Below, piece after piece: positions 1 to 5,549 of a DNA stretch of 5,549 nucleotides. The number at the start of each line of letters is the position of its first letter. Positions within the stretch are counted from its first letter, which is position 1. Under the pieces are notes generated by a model. It was not told the DNA's origin and searched no databases. It saw nothing but the letters and a program-made list of their open reading frames with translations. Source of the stretch: Rickettsia typhi. Lineage in GTDB: Bacteria; Pseudomonadota; Gammaproteobacteria; Burkholderiales; Burkholderiaceae_C. Location: assembly GCA_943325485.2 (NCBI GenBank), contig CALPPP020000098.1, forward strand, positions 1 through 5,549, given 5' to 3'. The translations under genes were made by a program, and so were the position numbers.

Positions 1-48
1 GATGAGCTCATGCGAATGACGCGTGGCGATGATTGGAATCAGCCATGA
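1..48 (+). CDS. C-terminal end of a probable VapB-type antitoxin (partial, 5' end outside window)
   Basis: Reading from base 1, this frame is open and ends in DELMRMTRGDDWNQP followed by TGA at 46-48; the other two plus-strand frames close within the first 20 bases. The stop overlaps the start codon of the following PIN toxin in an ATGA arrangement (45-48), the usual layout of type II toxin-antitoxin operons with the antitoxin first. The visible part would be the toxin-binding tail; the DNA-binding domain lies off-window, so the antitoxin family (AbrB/MazE-like, RHH or Phd) cannot be assigned. The identification rests almost entirely on position and overlap. Confidence 0.6.
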   Translation, partial: DELMRMTRGDDWNQP

Positions 49-440
49 TTTTGGTGGACACCAATGTGTTGGTCGATGTCATCCACAACGACCCCATTTG
101 GCTGGACTGGTCGCTCAGGGCATTGAGCAAAGCCCAAACCAAATCCGTAGTGACCAATTTCGTGGTCTATGCCGAGCTACACACCCACAACACCGCTGGC
201 CCACACATTGATGTATTTTTAGATCAGTTGAAAGTACAGGTTCTGGATTTATCCAAGCCAGCCGCGCAACTGGCAGCCCATGCGTTTCGGGCTTACCGCC
301 AACGCGGCGGCACCAAAACCGGCGTGTTGCCCGACTTCTTCATTGGCGCCCATGCCCAAGCCGATGGCTACCAACTGCTGACCCGAGATGCAGGTCGCTA
401 CAAAACCTATTTCCCAAAAATCAAGCTGATTTGCCCCTGA
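45..440 (+). CDS. vapC: PIN-domain ribonuclease toxin, VapC family
   Basis: This encodes a 131-residue protein, the normal length for a VapC toxin: a Mg2+-dependent endoribonuclease held inactive by its partner antitoxin. It opens with the hallmark strand MILVDTNVLVDV, and the four acidic PIN active-site positions are visible: D5, E44 (in VVYAELH), D97 (in LPDFFIGAHA) and D115 (in LLTRDAGRYKTYFP). All are present, so the toxin should be active. I chose the ATG at 45 rather than the in-frame TTG at 33 because it places the conserved DTN strand at the N-terminus and overlaps the antitoxin stop as ATGA, suggesting translational coupling. The gene converges on soxB and has no evident link to sulfur metabolism. 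VapC targets are typically initiator tRNA or rRNA, but the target here cannot be read from sequence. Confidence 0.92.
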   Translation: MILVDTNVLVDVIHNDPIWLDWSLRALSKAQTKSVVTNFVVYAELHTHNTAGPHIDVFLDQLKVQVLDLSKPAAQLAAHAFRAYRQRGGTKTGVLPDFFIGAHAQADGYQLLTRDAGRYKTYFPKIKLICP

Positions 441-485
441 GCCAGTTGCCGCAGCACGCAGTCAGCAAAAGTCCAAAACGCTGCA
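441..485. other. Short intergenic gap between convergent vapC and soxB
   Basis: Forty-five bases separate two convergent stop codons. The best stem I can find is GCAGC (451-455) with GCTGC (480-484), five pairs across a 24-base loop with no T-tract in either direction. I therefore see no credible intrinsic terminator for either gene. Confidence 0.5.
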
Positions 486-2219
486 TCAACCAACGATGAA
501 GCCTGGGTTGGGCAAGACACCTTCGAGCACCGGCACATTGGCTTTGCGAGTAGACACTTTGCCACCGGTAGCAGCCAACCATTGCTCGGCCACTTCCCAA
601 ATGGGTTTGAGGTTTTGCTTGGAGGCTTCCTCTGACACAGGAGCCCAACCGGCCACTTTGTAGGTTTTATCGGGGTCGATGGGTTTGTCGTTCAACTGCA
701 TGTTGTGGATGCGTTGCCCCATGCTGGCCATGGGCCGGCAGGTGTACTTCAACCCTCCCACACGCACCATATCACCGCCTTGCTGGTAGTAGGGGTCAGG
801 GTTAAAAAGGTTGTCAGCCACATCTTCCAAAATGGTTTTGATCAGACTGCCCTTCATGGGCGTGACCGTGGCATAGGAATAGGTGGTTGCGGTCATGTCC
901 ATCAACCATTCTTTGGTGATGGCTTGGCCAGGCAACAAACTCGTTCCCCAACGGAAACCAGGAGAAAACGCAATCTCTGCGCTTTGCACATCCAACATGG
1001 CATCCAGCAACAATTGATCACCCGTGCCATTGAAATTACCCCGACGGTACAAAGTGCCCTCGGTGATGGCCAAGGTTTTTTGCAACTCGGTCAAGTAAGG
1101 GGCTCGGATACTGGTGATCAAGGCTTGCATCTGCGCATCTGCTGGTAGCAAATTGGCAAACACGGGCATCAGTTTGTAGCGGTAGTCGGTGACTTGCTTG
1201 TTCTTGACTTCAAAGTCCAGCACCCCTAAAAATTTGCCGTTGGAGCCTGCATTGGTGACCAAGGTTTGACCGGATTTGTTGACCACTACTTTGGCCACGG
1301 GCATCCCGTCGTGGGTGTGTCCGCCCAGAATGGCGTCCAACCCCGTCACACGGGATGCCAATTTCAAATCCACATCCATGCCGTTGTGCGACAACAAGAC
1401 CACCACTTGGGCGCCCTTGGCACGGGCCTCAAGAATAGTTTTTTGCAGGTTTTCTTCTTGAATGCCGAACTCCCAATCTGCCACCATGTAACGCGGGTTG
1501 GCAATGGGCGTGTAGGGAAAAGCCTGTCCAATGATTGCGCAAGGAATGCCATTCATTTCATGCATCACATAAGGCTTGAAGACCTGATCACCAAAATCTT
1601 TGGTTTTAATGTTCTGCGCCACAAAAGCCATTTTGTCGCCGAGTTTTTTCTCCACCAACTCGGTCACACGGTCTTGGCCATAGGTGAACTCAAAATGGCC
1701 GGTCATGACATCTACACCCAGCAAGGTGCAAGCATCCACCATGTCTTGGCCCTTGGTCCATAAAGATGTTGCTGATCCTTGCCATGTATCGCCACCATCA
1801 AGCAACAATGCCCCCGGGCGTGAAGCCTTCATGCGCTTGACCAAGGTGGCCAAATGCGCGAAGCCACCGACCTTGCCGTAGCGCTTGGCTGCATCTTCAA
1901 AATGCAATGTACTCAAAGCATGGGCTTGCATGGTGTTGGGCTTCACCCCCGTGGCTTGCAGCAACTGCTCGCCGACCAAATGCGGTAACTGCCCTTTCAT
2001 GGAGCCCAGTCCGAGGTTCATGGTGGGCTCACGGAAATGAACGGGCAGCAGTTGCGCATGACAATCGGTCATGTGCAAAAAAGACACCTGCCCAAAACGC
2101 GGCATATCGTACAAACCTTCAGCATCGGCTGCGTCTTTTTGCGCAAAGCTGGCCATGGGCAAGCCACCAGCTACACCAGCGCCCAAGACTTGCAGAAATT
2201 CACGTTTGGTCAAGTTCAT
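486..2219 (-). CDS. soxB: SoxB, thiosulfohydrolase of the Sox system
   Basis: This 577-residue protein has the usual length of SoxB, the periplasmic di-manganese enzyme that hydrolyses sulfate from the thiosulfonate carried on SoxY. It belongs to the 5'-nucleotidase/metallophosphoesterase superfamily. Visible metal-site motifs are D52 and H54 in MTDCHAQ, D141 and D144 in LLLDGGDTWQG, H175 in the SoxB-type GHFEFTYG (where nucleotidases have GNHE), H278 in LLSHNG, and H301/H303 in LGGHTHDG. The C-terminal nucleotidase-like domain includes GFRWGTSLLPG (421-431). The N-terminus has a Tat-like signal, TKREFLQVLGAGVAGG, with cleavage plausible after SFA; the usual twin arginine is KR here. It is the last sox gene, 12 bp after soxX, with no strong ribosome binding site of its own, so translation is probably coupled. 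Identification is very secure. Confidence 0.97.
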   Translation of the reverse strand: MNLTKREFLQVLGAGVAGGLPMASFAQKDAADAEGLYDMPRFGQVSFLHMTDCHAQLLPVHFREPTMNLGLGSMKGQLPHLVGEQLLQATGVKPNTMQAHALSTLHFEDAAKRYGKVGGFAHLATLVKRMKASRPGALLLDGGDTWQGSATSLWTKGQDMVDACTLLGVDVMTGHFEFTYGQDRVTELVEKKLGDKMAFVAQNIKTKDFGDQVFKPYVMHEMNGIPCAIIGQAFPYTPIANPRYMVADWEFGIQEENLQKTILEARAKGAQVVVLLSHNGMDVDLKLASRVTGLDAILGGHTHDGMPVAKVVVNKSGQTLVTNAGSNGKFLGVLDFEVKNKQVTDYRYKLMPVFANLLPADAQMQALITSIRAPYLTELQKTLAITEGTLYRRGNFNGTGDQLLLDAMLDVQSAEIAFSPGFRWGTSLLPGQAITKEWLMDMTATTYSYATVTPMKGSLIKTILEDVADNLFNPDPYYQQGGDMVRVGGLKYTCRPMASMGQRIHNMQLNDKPIDPDKTYKVAGWAPVSEEASKQNLKPIWEVAEQWLAATGGKVSTRKANVPVLEGVLPNPGFIVG

Positions 2220-2231
2220 ATCTATAGCTGC

Positions 2232-2906
2232 TTATTGGTTCACGGGGGATTTCGGATCGAGCAACAACGCCATGAGGTGCTGCAACTGGGCTTCAGTCAA
2301 GATGCCGTTGTGGCCAAAGCGCGGCATGTTCGAACAAGCGTTGTAGCCTCTTGCGTTCCATAACTTGGCCCAGGTGTATTCGACGATGGGTTTAGCGGTG
2401 GCGCTTTGAGGGTCAGTGACACCTCGGTTTTTTCCGTAGTTGTACAAACTCGGACCCAGCGTGCCGTGTGATATTTCAGCTTTGCTGATCTGGTGGCAGT
2501 TGTAGCAATTGCCGCCATTGACCGAGCCTTCTTTGTCGGACCAGGTTTTACCTCTTCCGTCTTGAGCGATGGTTTCGCCTAATTTGTAATCACCCAAAAA
2601 TTGCCCGTTGCTGGGCCACTGGATGGTTTTGAAGTTTTCGCTGCGTATGCCTTCAATTTGCCTATCGCTCAAAGGCTTGCCTTCATATTCAGCTTGGCTA
2701 CAAAGTCGGTTGGCCTCGTCTGGCGTTAAACGATCCATTCCAGCTTGACCTTCGGCGCGAAAAGACGCAGCCAAAACAGTTTGGATCTCTTCAAGGTAGT
2801 TGCTGCTTTTCACTGTGGTGGTGGCGCAGGACGCCAGGCCCAGCGTCATAGCCAGCACAGTCAGGGTTGGAATAGGGAATGTTTTCAATGTGATTCCTTT
2901 GAACAT
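2232..2906 (-). CDS. soxX: SoxX, c-type cytochrome subunit of SoxAX, with a predicted lipoprotein signal
   Basis: SoxX is the electron-accepting monohaem subunit of the SoxAX complex, which couples thiosulfate to the SoxY cysteine. From the ATG at 2906 it has 224 residues. The haem site CYNCH is at 134-138 and the likely axial Met is M194 in CSNMPRFGHNG, a SoxX hallmark. A region of about 100 residues precedes the cytochrome domain, making this longer than compact SoxX proteins, as is common in Burkholderiales. The N-terminus is a hydrophobic signal ending in LGLASC with Cys27, which fits a lipobox. The ATG overlaps the soxA stop by one base (TGATG) but lacks a Shine-Dalgarno sequence. A TTG at 2888 has AAAGGA (2900-2895) six bases upstream and would give 218 residues with the same signal peptide; either start is possible. 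Confidence 0.94.
   Translation of the reverse strand: MFKGITLKTFPIPTLTVLAMTLGLASCATTTVKSSNYLEEIQTVLAASFRAEGQAGMDRLTPDEANRLCSQAEYEGKPLSDRQIEGIRSENFKTIQWPSNGQFLGDYKLGETIAQDGRGKTWSDKEGSVNGGNCYNCHQISKAEISHGTLGPSLYNYGKNRGVTDPQSATAKPIVEYTWAKLWNARGYNACSNMPRFGHNGILTEAQLQHLMALLLDPKSPVNQ
2895..2900 (-). promoter_or_regulatory. Ribosome binding site favouring an alternative TTG start for soxX at 2888
   Basis: The minus strand reads AAAGGA followed by six bases and then TTG at 2888-2886. The spacing matches the ribosome binding sites of soxY and soxZ in this window. The ATG at 2906 has no such motif, so this site may decide the true soxX start. Confidence 0.5.
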
Positions 2907-3709
2907 CAACGACGAATGGCAGGGGCAAAAGCCACCGCATCTTTGGAGGTCACGCCCAAATAAACACCCAAGGCGGTGCTGACATCGCTACCAAACACGG
3001 CATAGGGGAAACGCTGTTGTCGGTAGCAATCATTCAGCCGCAATTGCATGCTCCACATTTGCCCGTTGGAGACGCGATAGGCAGGCCATGCACCAAAGCC
3101 AGTGACAGCACCAACTTGGGTGGTGAGATTGGGCAAGTCTTGCAATCGAATGCGTTTGCCATCTTGGGCATGGCAGGTGGAACAGGCGAAATCATGGGTT
3201 CCAGAGCGAAAGTAAAACAACTTTTTGCCCAAGTCGAACATGCGTTTCTCTTCAGCATGGGCTTGGGGTATGTTGAAGCGCAAACCTTTAGACTCGGCCG
3301 CCACCCATGTGGCCAAGGCGGTTATGGTGGTCTGCTCTCCCTTGCCGTAAGGCGTTTTGCGGATTTGCTCGGCATCAAAACCTTGCAAGGTTTCCATACA
3401 GAACAGCAGCCTTGACTCCAGGTCTTGCACTTTTTGGGTGTCCGCAAAATAACGCGGCAGCTCTACCCATGCACCTTTGACTTGACCTGGACCTTTGCCC
3501 AAATCGCATTGCGCCAGAGAGACTTTTTTCGGACCACGCGCTTGTTTCCACAGGTCTTCGCCTTTGGCTTCGAACAAATCGGCAGGGTTGCCGTCTTGCA
3601 GCATGGCACGGTATTCGGCAATACCATCAGAAGCTGATTTTTGCGCCCAAGTCGCAGAAACAACAAAGGCCAAGGCCACAGCGGCCAAAGTAGCAGGCAG
3701 GCGGCGCAT
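2906..3709 (-). CDS. soxA: SoxA, catalytic c-type cytochrome subunit of SoxAX (monohaem type)
   Basis: This 267-residue protein is the catalytic subunit of SoxAX, which oxidatively forms the SoxY-Cys-thiosulfonate. It has a Sec signal peptide, MRRLPATLAAVALAFVVSAT, with probable cleavage after TWA (about residue 22). One haem motif is present, CSTCH at 176-180, and the expected axial active-site cysteine is C228 in LRLNDCYRQQRFP, the residue found as a persulfide in characterised SoxA. Where dihaem SoxA proteins carry a first CxxCH, only C68 (AQCDLG) and C104 (LLFCMETLQG) remain; these probably form a disulfide, as in the monohaem class (Starkeya-like). I chose the ATG at 3709, one base after the soxZ stop, because it gives a proper signal peptide; an upstream in-frame extension overlaps soxZ and spoils the signal. 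No clear ribosome binding site is seen, so coupling to soxZ is likely. Confidence 0.95.
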   Translation of the reverse strand: MRRLPATLAAVALAFVVSATWAQKSASDGIAEYRAMLQDGNPADLFEAKGEDLWKQARGPKKVSLAQCDLGKGPGQVKGAWVELPRYFADTQKVQDLESRLLFCMETLQGFDAEQIRKTPYGKGEQTTITALATWVAAESKGLRFNIPQAHAEEKRMFDLGKKLFYFRSGTHDFACSTCHAQDGKRIRLQDLPNLTTQVGAVTGFGAWPAYRVSNGQMWSMQLRLNDCYRQQRFPYAVFGSDVSTALGVYLGVTSKDAVAFAPAIRR

Positions 3710-3710
3710 G

Positions 3711-4022
3711 TCAGGACACCGTAGCTTCGTCGGTGCGGGAATCACCTTTGTTGTCTTTCCAACTCACGCCCACTTTGTCACCTGCTTTGCCGTTCTTGAT
3801 GGTGAACTGCAAGAAGGGGTTCTTGGAGACGCCTGGTCCCCATTCGGCGGTCATCACAGCTTGGCCATTGTGTGTGGCCGTGACTTCTTGAATATGCCAA
3901 GCGGGAACCAAAGCGCCATTGGCATCTTTACGTTGTCCGGATTCCATTTCGTGGCTCATCAAGACACGGACGTTGATTTTTTCACCGGCCATTTGGGCAC
4001 GAATACGCATGGGATCAGCCAT
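3711..4022 (-). CDS. soxZ: SoxZ, sulfur-carrier complex subunit
   Basis: This encodes a 103-residue protein, the normal SoxZ size. SoxZ forms a heterodimer with SoxY that carries sulfur intermediates in the periplasm. Family signatures include the segment HEMESGQRKD, the central AWHIQEVTATHNGQ, AEWGPGVSKNPFLQF, and the C-terminal DNKGDSRTDEAT. It has no cysteine and no signal peptide, as expected for a protein exported folded with SoxY by the Tat route. The ATG at 4022 is chosen over upstream in-frame codons because AAGGAG lies six bases before it and the family N-terminus (MADPMRIRAQ) begins there. It sits 26 bp after soxY and 1 bp before soxA. Confidence 0.97.
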   Translation of the reverse strand: MADPMRIRAQMAGEKINVRVLMSHEMESGQRKDANGALVPAWHIQEVTATHNGQAVMTAEWGPGVSKNPFLQFTIKNGKAGDKVGVSWKDNKGDSRTDEATVS

Positions 4023-4028
4023 TGATAT

Positions 4029-4034
4029 CTCCTT
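4029..4034 (-). promoter_or_regulatory. Ribosome binding site of soxZ
   Basis: The minus strand reads AAGGAG, six bases before the ATG at 4022. It fixes the soxZ start against the longer open frame that runs back into soxY. Confidence 0.8.
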
Positions 4035-4048
4035 GAATTGATGAACAG

Positions 4049-4504
4049 TTAACCGCCACAGCCACCGAGGGTGACCTTGACTTCTTTTTTGGCAAACAGT
4101 GTTTTGCCATCTGCCATGACGGCCACGGCGAATACATCGCATGACTGGCCCATCTTGGCGCGGGTTTGAAAACTAGGCTCGACTGCTGGATTCACCATGA
4201 ATTGCGCAACCAAGGGTGCGGGGTTTTTATCCACCAGTAACAGCAGTTTTTTCACACCAGGCAAAGAGCTTTGCACCGTCATAGGAACCACTGCCCCGTT
4301 CTCAGCAATATCGGGGGCGGTCAAAGCCACATCCTTGCTTTCGCTAGGCATGGGCAAGCCCAAGGCCTTGAAAACGTCTTCCATGGATTTGGCATCAAAA
4401 GCCGATTTTTCGAAAGCATGAGCCATGCTTGGTAGCAGACCAGCTCCCATCAATAAAGTGGCTACTGCCAAACTGCTTCTGAGCGCATCACGTCGTGTTT
4501 GCAT
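4049..4504 (-). CDS. soxY: SoxY, sulfur-carrier protein with C-terminal GGCGG arm
   Basis: This 151-residue protein is the covalent substrate carrier of the Sox pathway: thiosulfate and its oxidation intermediates are attached to the Cys of the mobile C-terminal arm, here LGGCGG with C149. The N-terminus, MQTRRDALRSSLAVATLLMG, is a Tat signal with intact RR and probable cleavage after AHA (residue 30). The body shows the SoxY immunoglobulin-like fold region, including KKLLLLVDKNPAPLVAQF and EPSFQTRAKMGQ. An additional cysteine, C122 in GQSCDVFAVA, is not part of the carrier motif. The gene has a strong ribosome binding site and precedes soxZ by 26 bp, as expected for a complex made in equal amounts. 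Confidence 0.97.
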   Translation of the reverse strand: MQTRRDALRSSLAVATLLMGAGLLPSMAHAFEKSAFDAKSMEDVFKALGLPMPSESKDVALTAPDIAENGAVVPMTVQSSLPGVKKLLLLVDKNPAPLVAQFMVNPAVEPSFQTRAKMGQSCDVFAVAVMADGKTLFAKKEVKVTLGGCGG

Positions 4505-4508
4505 TTTT

Positions 4509-4517
4509 CTCTCCTTT
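4509..4517 (-). promoter_or_regulatory. Ribosome binding site of soxY
   Basis: The minus strand reads AAAGGAGAG, with AAGGAG six bases before the ATG at 4504. This is the strongest site in the visible cluster, consistent with a high need for the carrier protein. It lies in the 18-bp gap after soxD. Confidence 0.8.
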
Positions 4518-4522
4518 GAAAA

Positions 4523-5549
4523 TTAAGGTTTGCTTTGACCCGCCAACCATTGGGCAATGGCTTGGGTATCGGCGGGTTTGAGGGTTTGGGCAGGCATGGG
4601 AATGCTGCCCCACACGCCTGAACCGCCCGAAACAATCTTGTTGGCCAAGTAGTCAGCTTTGCCAGGGTATTTCTTGGCAATTTCGCTGAAGGCTGGGCCA
4701 ACTACTTTCTTGTCTAAACCATGACATGCCAAGCAGTTATGGTTTTGCAGCAATCCCATCACCGCATCACTGGGGCCAGAGGACTCGGGCTTGGGTTTAG
4801 CCGCACTGGTGCCTGTGACAACACGCAAGGTATTCACACCTTTTTGCTGGCCGACCAAGCGGTTTTGATCGGCCAAATTACCGTGGGCATCTCGGGCGAA
4901 ATCGGGCAAGGCAGAGCTGATCTTGACCTCTGCAGCGCAGTTCTTCATGCAGGCTGTATTGGCTGTGTCGGGTTTGGCTGCGCCGCCCAATTCCAGCGTG
5001 GGCCACAGCGCGTGTTTGGTCGTCATGCCCTCGCGATTGGGCAGGCGGGCCTGCGCTTGCACGATGGTTTTCTCGTTCAAGACGAAGTTGTCCTCAACGA
5101 TGCCACTCAAATTCAGCATAAAGGCCGTGACCGCATAAACCTCGTTAGTACTCAAGGTTTTGGGCGCGTTCCATGGCATGGCGCGGTTGATGTAGTCCCA
5201 GACCGTCGCCAAACTAGGGGCTTTCATGAACGTGGTTCGGGCTGGAAAAGACGTGTCTTTGAGTTTGGCCACGCGACCCGTTTTCACATCCTCGGGCCCC
5301 ACACCACCCACCAAAGGGTTGAACACCTCGTTGGATTCACCAAAAATGCCGTGGCAACTGGCGCATTTGGCTTCCCACACATCTTGGCCTTGGGCGACCG
5401 AGCCCTCGCCTTTGGGCAATCCTTTGAAATCAGGACGTACATCGATGTCCCATTTGGCCACTTCGGCAGGTGTGGCCACACGGCCAATCCCCGCAAAATT
5501 GTTCTGCGCTTGGACGCTTTCAGTGGCTAACAGCAAGACAGCCGCACAC
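4523..5549 (-). CDS. soxD: SoxD, dihaem cytochrome c subunit of sulfane dehydrogenase SoxCD (partial, 5' end outside window)
   Basis: SoxD is the electron-accepting cytochrome partner of the molybdenum protein SoxC; together they oxidise SoxY-bound sulfane sulfur. Two cytochrome c domains are seen. Counting from the TTG at 5536, the first has CASCH (58-62) and the second CLACH (268-272), with likely Met ligands in RAMPW (M120) and IPMPAQ (M314). Between them lie a Cys pair, CMKNC (196-200), the segment AHGNLADQNRLVG typical of SoxD, and a Pro/Ser/Lys-rich linker at about 243-256. The frame stays open to the window edge and the first visible residues, CAAVLLLATESVQAQ, are the end of a signal peptide, so the real start is off-window. 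soxY follows after 18 bp. soxC is expected just upstream. Confidence 0.94.
   Translation of the reverse strand, partial: CAAVLLLATESVQAQNNFAGIGRVATPAEVAKWDIDVRPDFKGLPKGEGSVAQGQDVWEAKCASCHGIFGESNEVFNPLVGGVGPEDVKTGRVAKLKDTSFPARTTFMKAPSLATVWDYINRAMPWNAPKTLSTNEVYAVTAFMLNLSGIVEDNFVLNEKTIVQAQARLPNREGMTTKHALWPTLELGGAAKPDTANTACMKNCAAEVKISSALPDFARDAHGNLADQNRLVGQQKGVNTLRVVTGTSAAKPKPESSGPSDAVMGLLQNHNCLACHGLDKKVVGPAFSEIAKKYPGKADYLANKIVSGGSGVWGSIPMPAQTLKPADTQAIAQWLAGQSKP

Noticed and set aside
33..35. TTG at 33 as the vapC start
   Set aside because: It adds four residues (MESA) before the conserved DTN strand and loses the ATGA coupling with the antitoxin stop.
441..485. Possible hairpin GCAGC/GCTGC as a bidirectional terminator
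   Set aside because: The stem is only five pairs with a 24-base loop and no flanking T-tract.
705..1148. A 147-codon plus-strand open frame opposite soxB
   Set aside because: It is also a shadow of soxB, with His/Gln-rich translation arising from the reversed codons and no supporting start context.
1266..1763. A 165-codon plus-strand open frame opposite soxB
   Set aside because: It is antisense to the conserved metal-binding core of SoxB and has no family signature, so it is a shadow frame.
4023..4142. A 40-residue N-terminal extension of SoxZ
   Set aside because: It would overlap the end of soxY, its sequence is Arg/Trp-rich and unlike SoxZ, and AAGGAG points to the ATG at 4022.
4721..5530. 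A 269-codon plus-strand open frame opposite soxD
   Set aside because: It lies wholly antisense to a SoxD frame with two haem motifs, its translation shows no recognisable domain, and long antisense frames are common opposite genes of this composition.
5534..5536. TTG at 5536 as the soxD start codon
   Set aside because: The frame continues upstream to the window edge, and the residues before it (CAAV) belong to the same hydrophobic signal segment, which from the TTG would lack a basic n-region.

Overview
The window holds most of a thiosulfate-oxidising sox gene cluster on the minus strand, plus the end of a small toxin-antitoxin pair on the plus strand at the left edge. Reading down the minus strand (right to left) the order is soxD (5' end cut by the window edge), soxY, soxZ, soxA, soxX, soxB. 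Spacings are very tight: 18 bp between D and Y, 26 bp between Y and Z, 1 bp between Z and A, a 1-bp TGATG overlap between A and X, and 12 bp between X and B. No internal promoter or terminator is visible, so this looks like one transcription unit whose promoter, and probably soxC, lie beyond the right edge.

The encoded proteins would form the periplasmic Sox multienzyme system. SoxYZ is the carrier, with the substrate bound to the Cys of a C-terminal GGCGG arm. SoxAX is the c-type cytochrome that joins thiosulfate oxidatively to that Cys. SoxB is the dinuclear-metal hydrolase that releases sulfate. SoxD is the dihaem cytochrome partner of the molybdoprotein SoxC, which oxidises the remaining sulfane sulfur. 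A SoxD gene implies the complete pathway to sulfate rather than the sulfur-globule variant, provided that soxC is upstream.

At the left, positions 1-440 hold the last codons of a probable VapB-type antitoxin and a complete PIN-domain toxin (VapC family), coupled by an ATGA overlap. The toxin gene converges on soxB across a 45-bp gap.

The organism is most likely a betaproteobacterium of the Burkholderiales (Comamonadaceae-like). This is inferred from the C-D-Y-Z-A-X-B type gene order, the moderate GC content, and the protein style (monohaem SoxA, long SoxX); no database search was possible. There is no gene-free stretch longer than 50 bp. I see no undescribed system here. The points of interest are details within known families: a lipobox on SoxX, a KR instead of RR in the SoxB Tat signal, an extra Cys in SoxY, and the loss of the first haem in SoxA.
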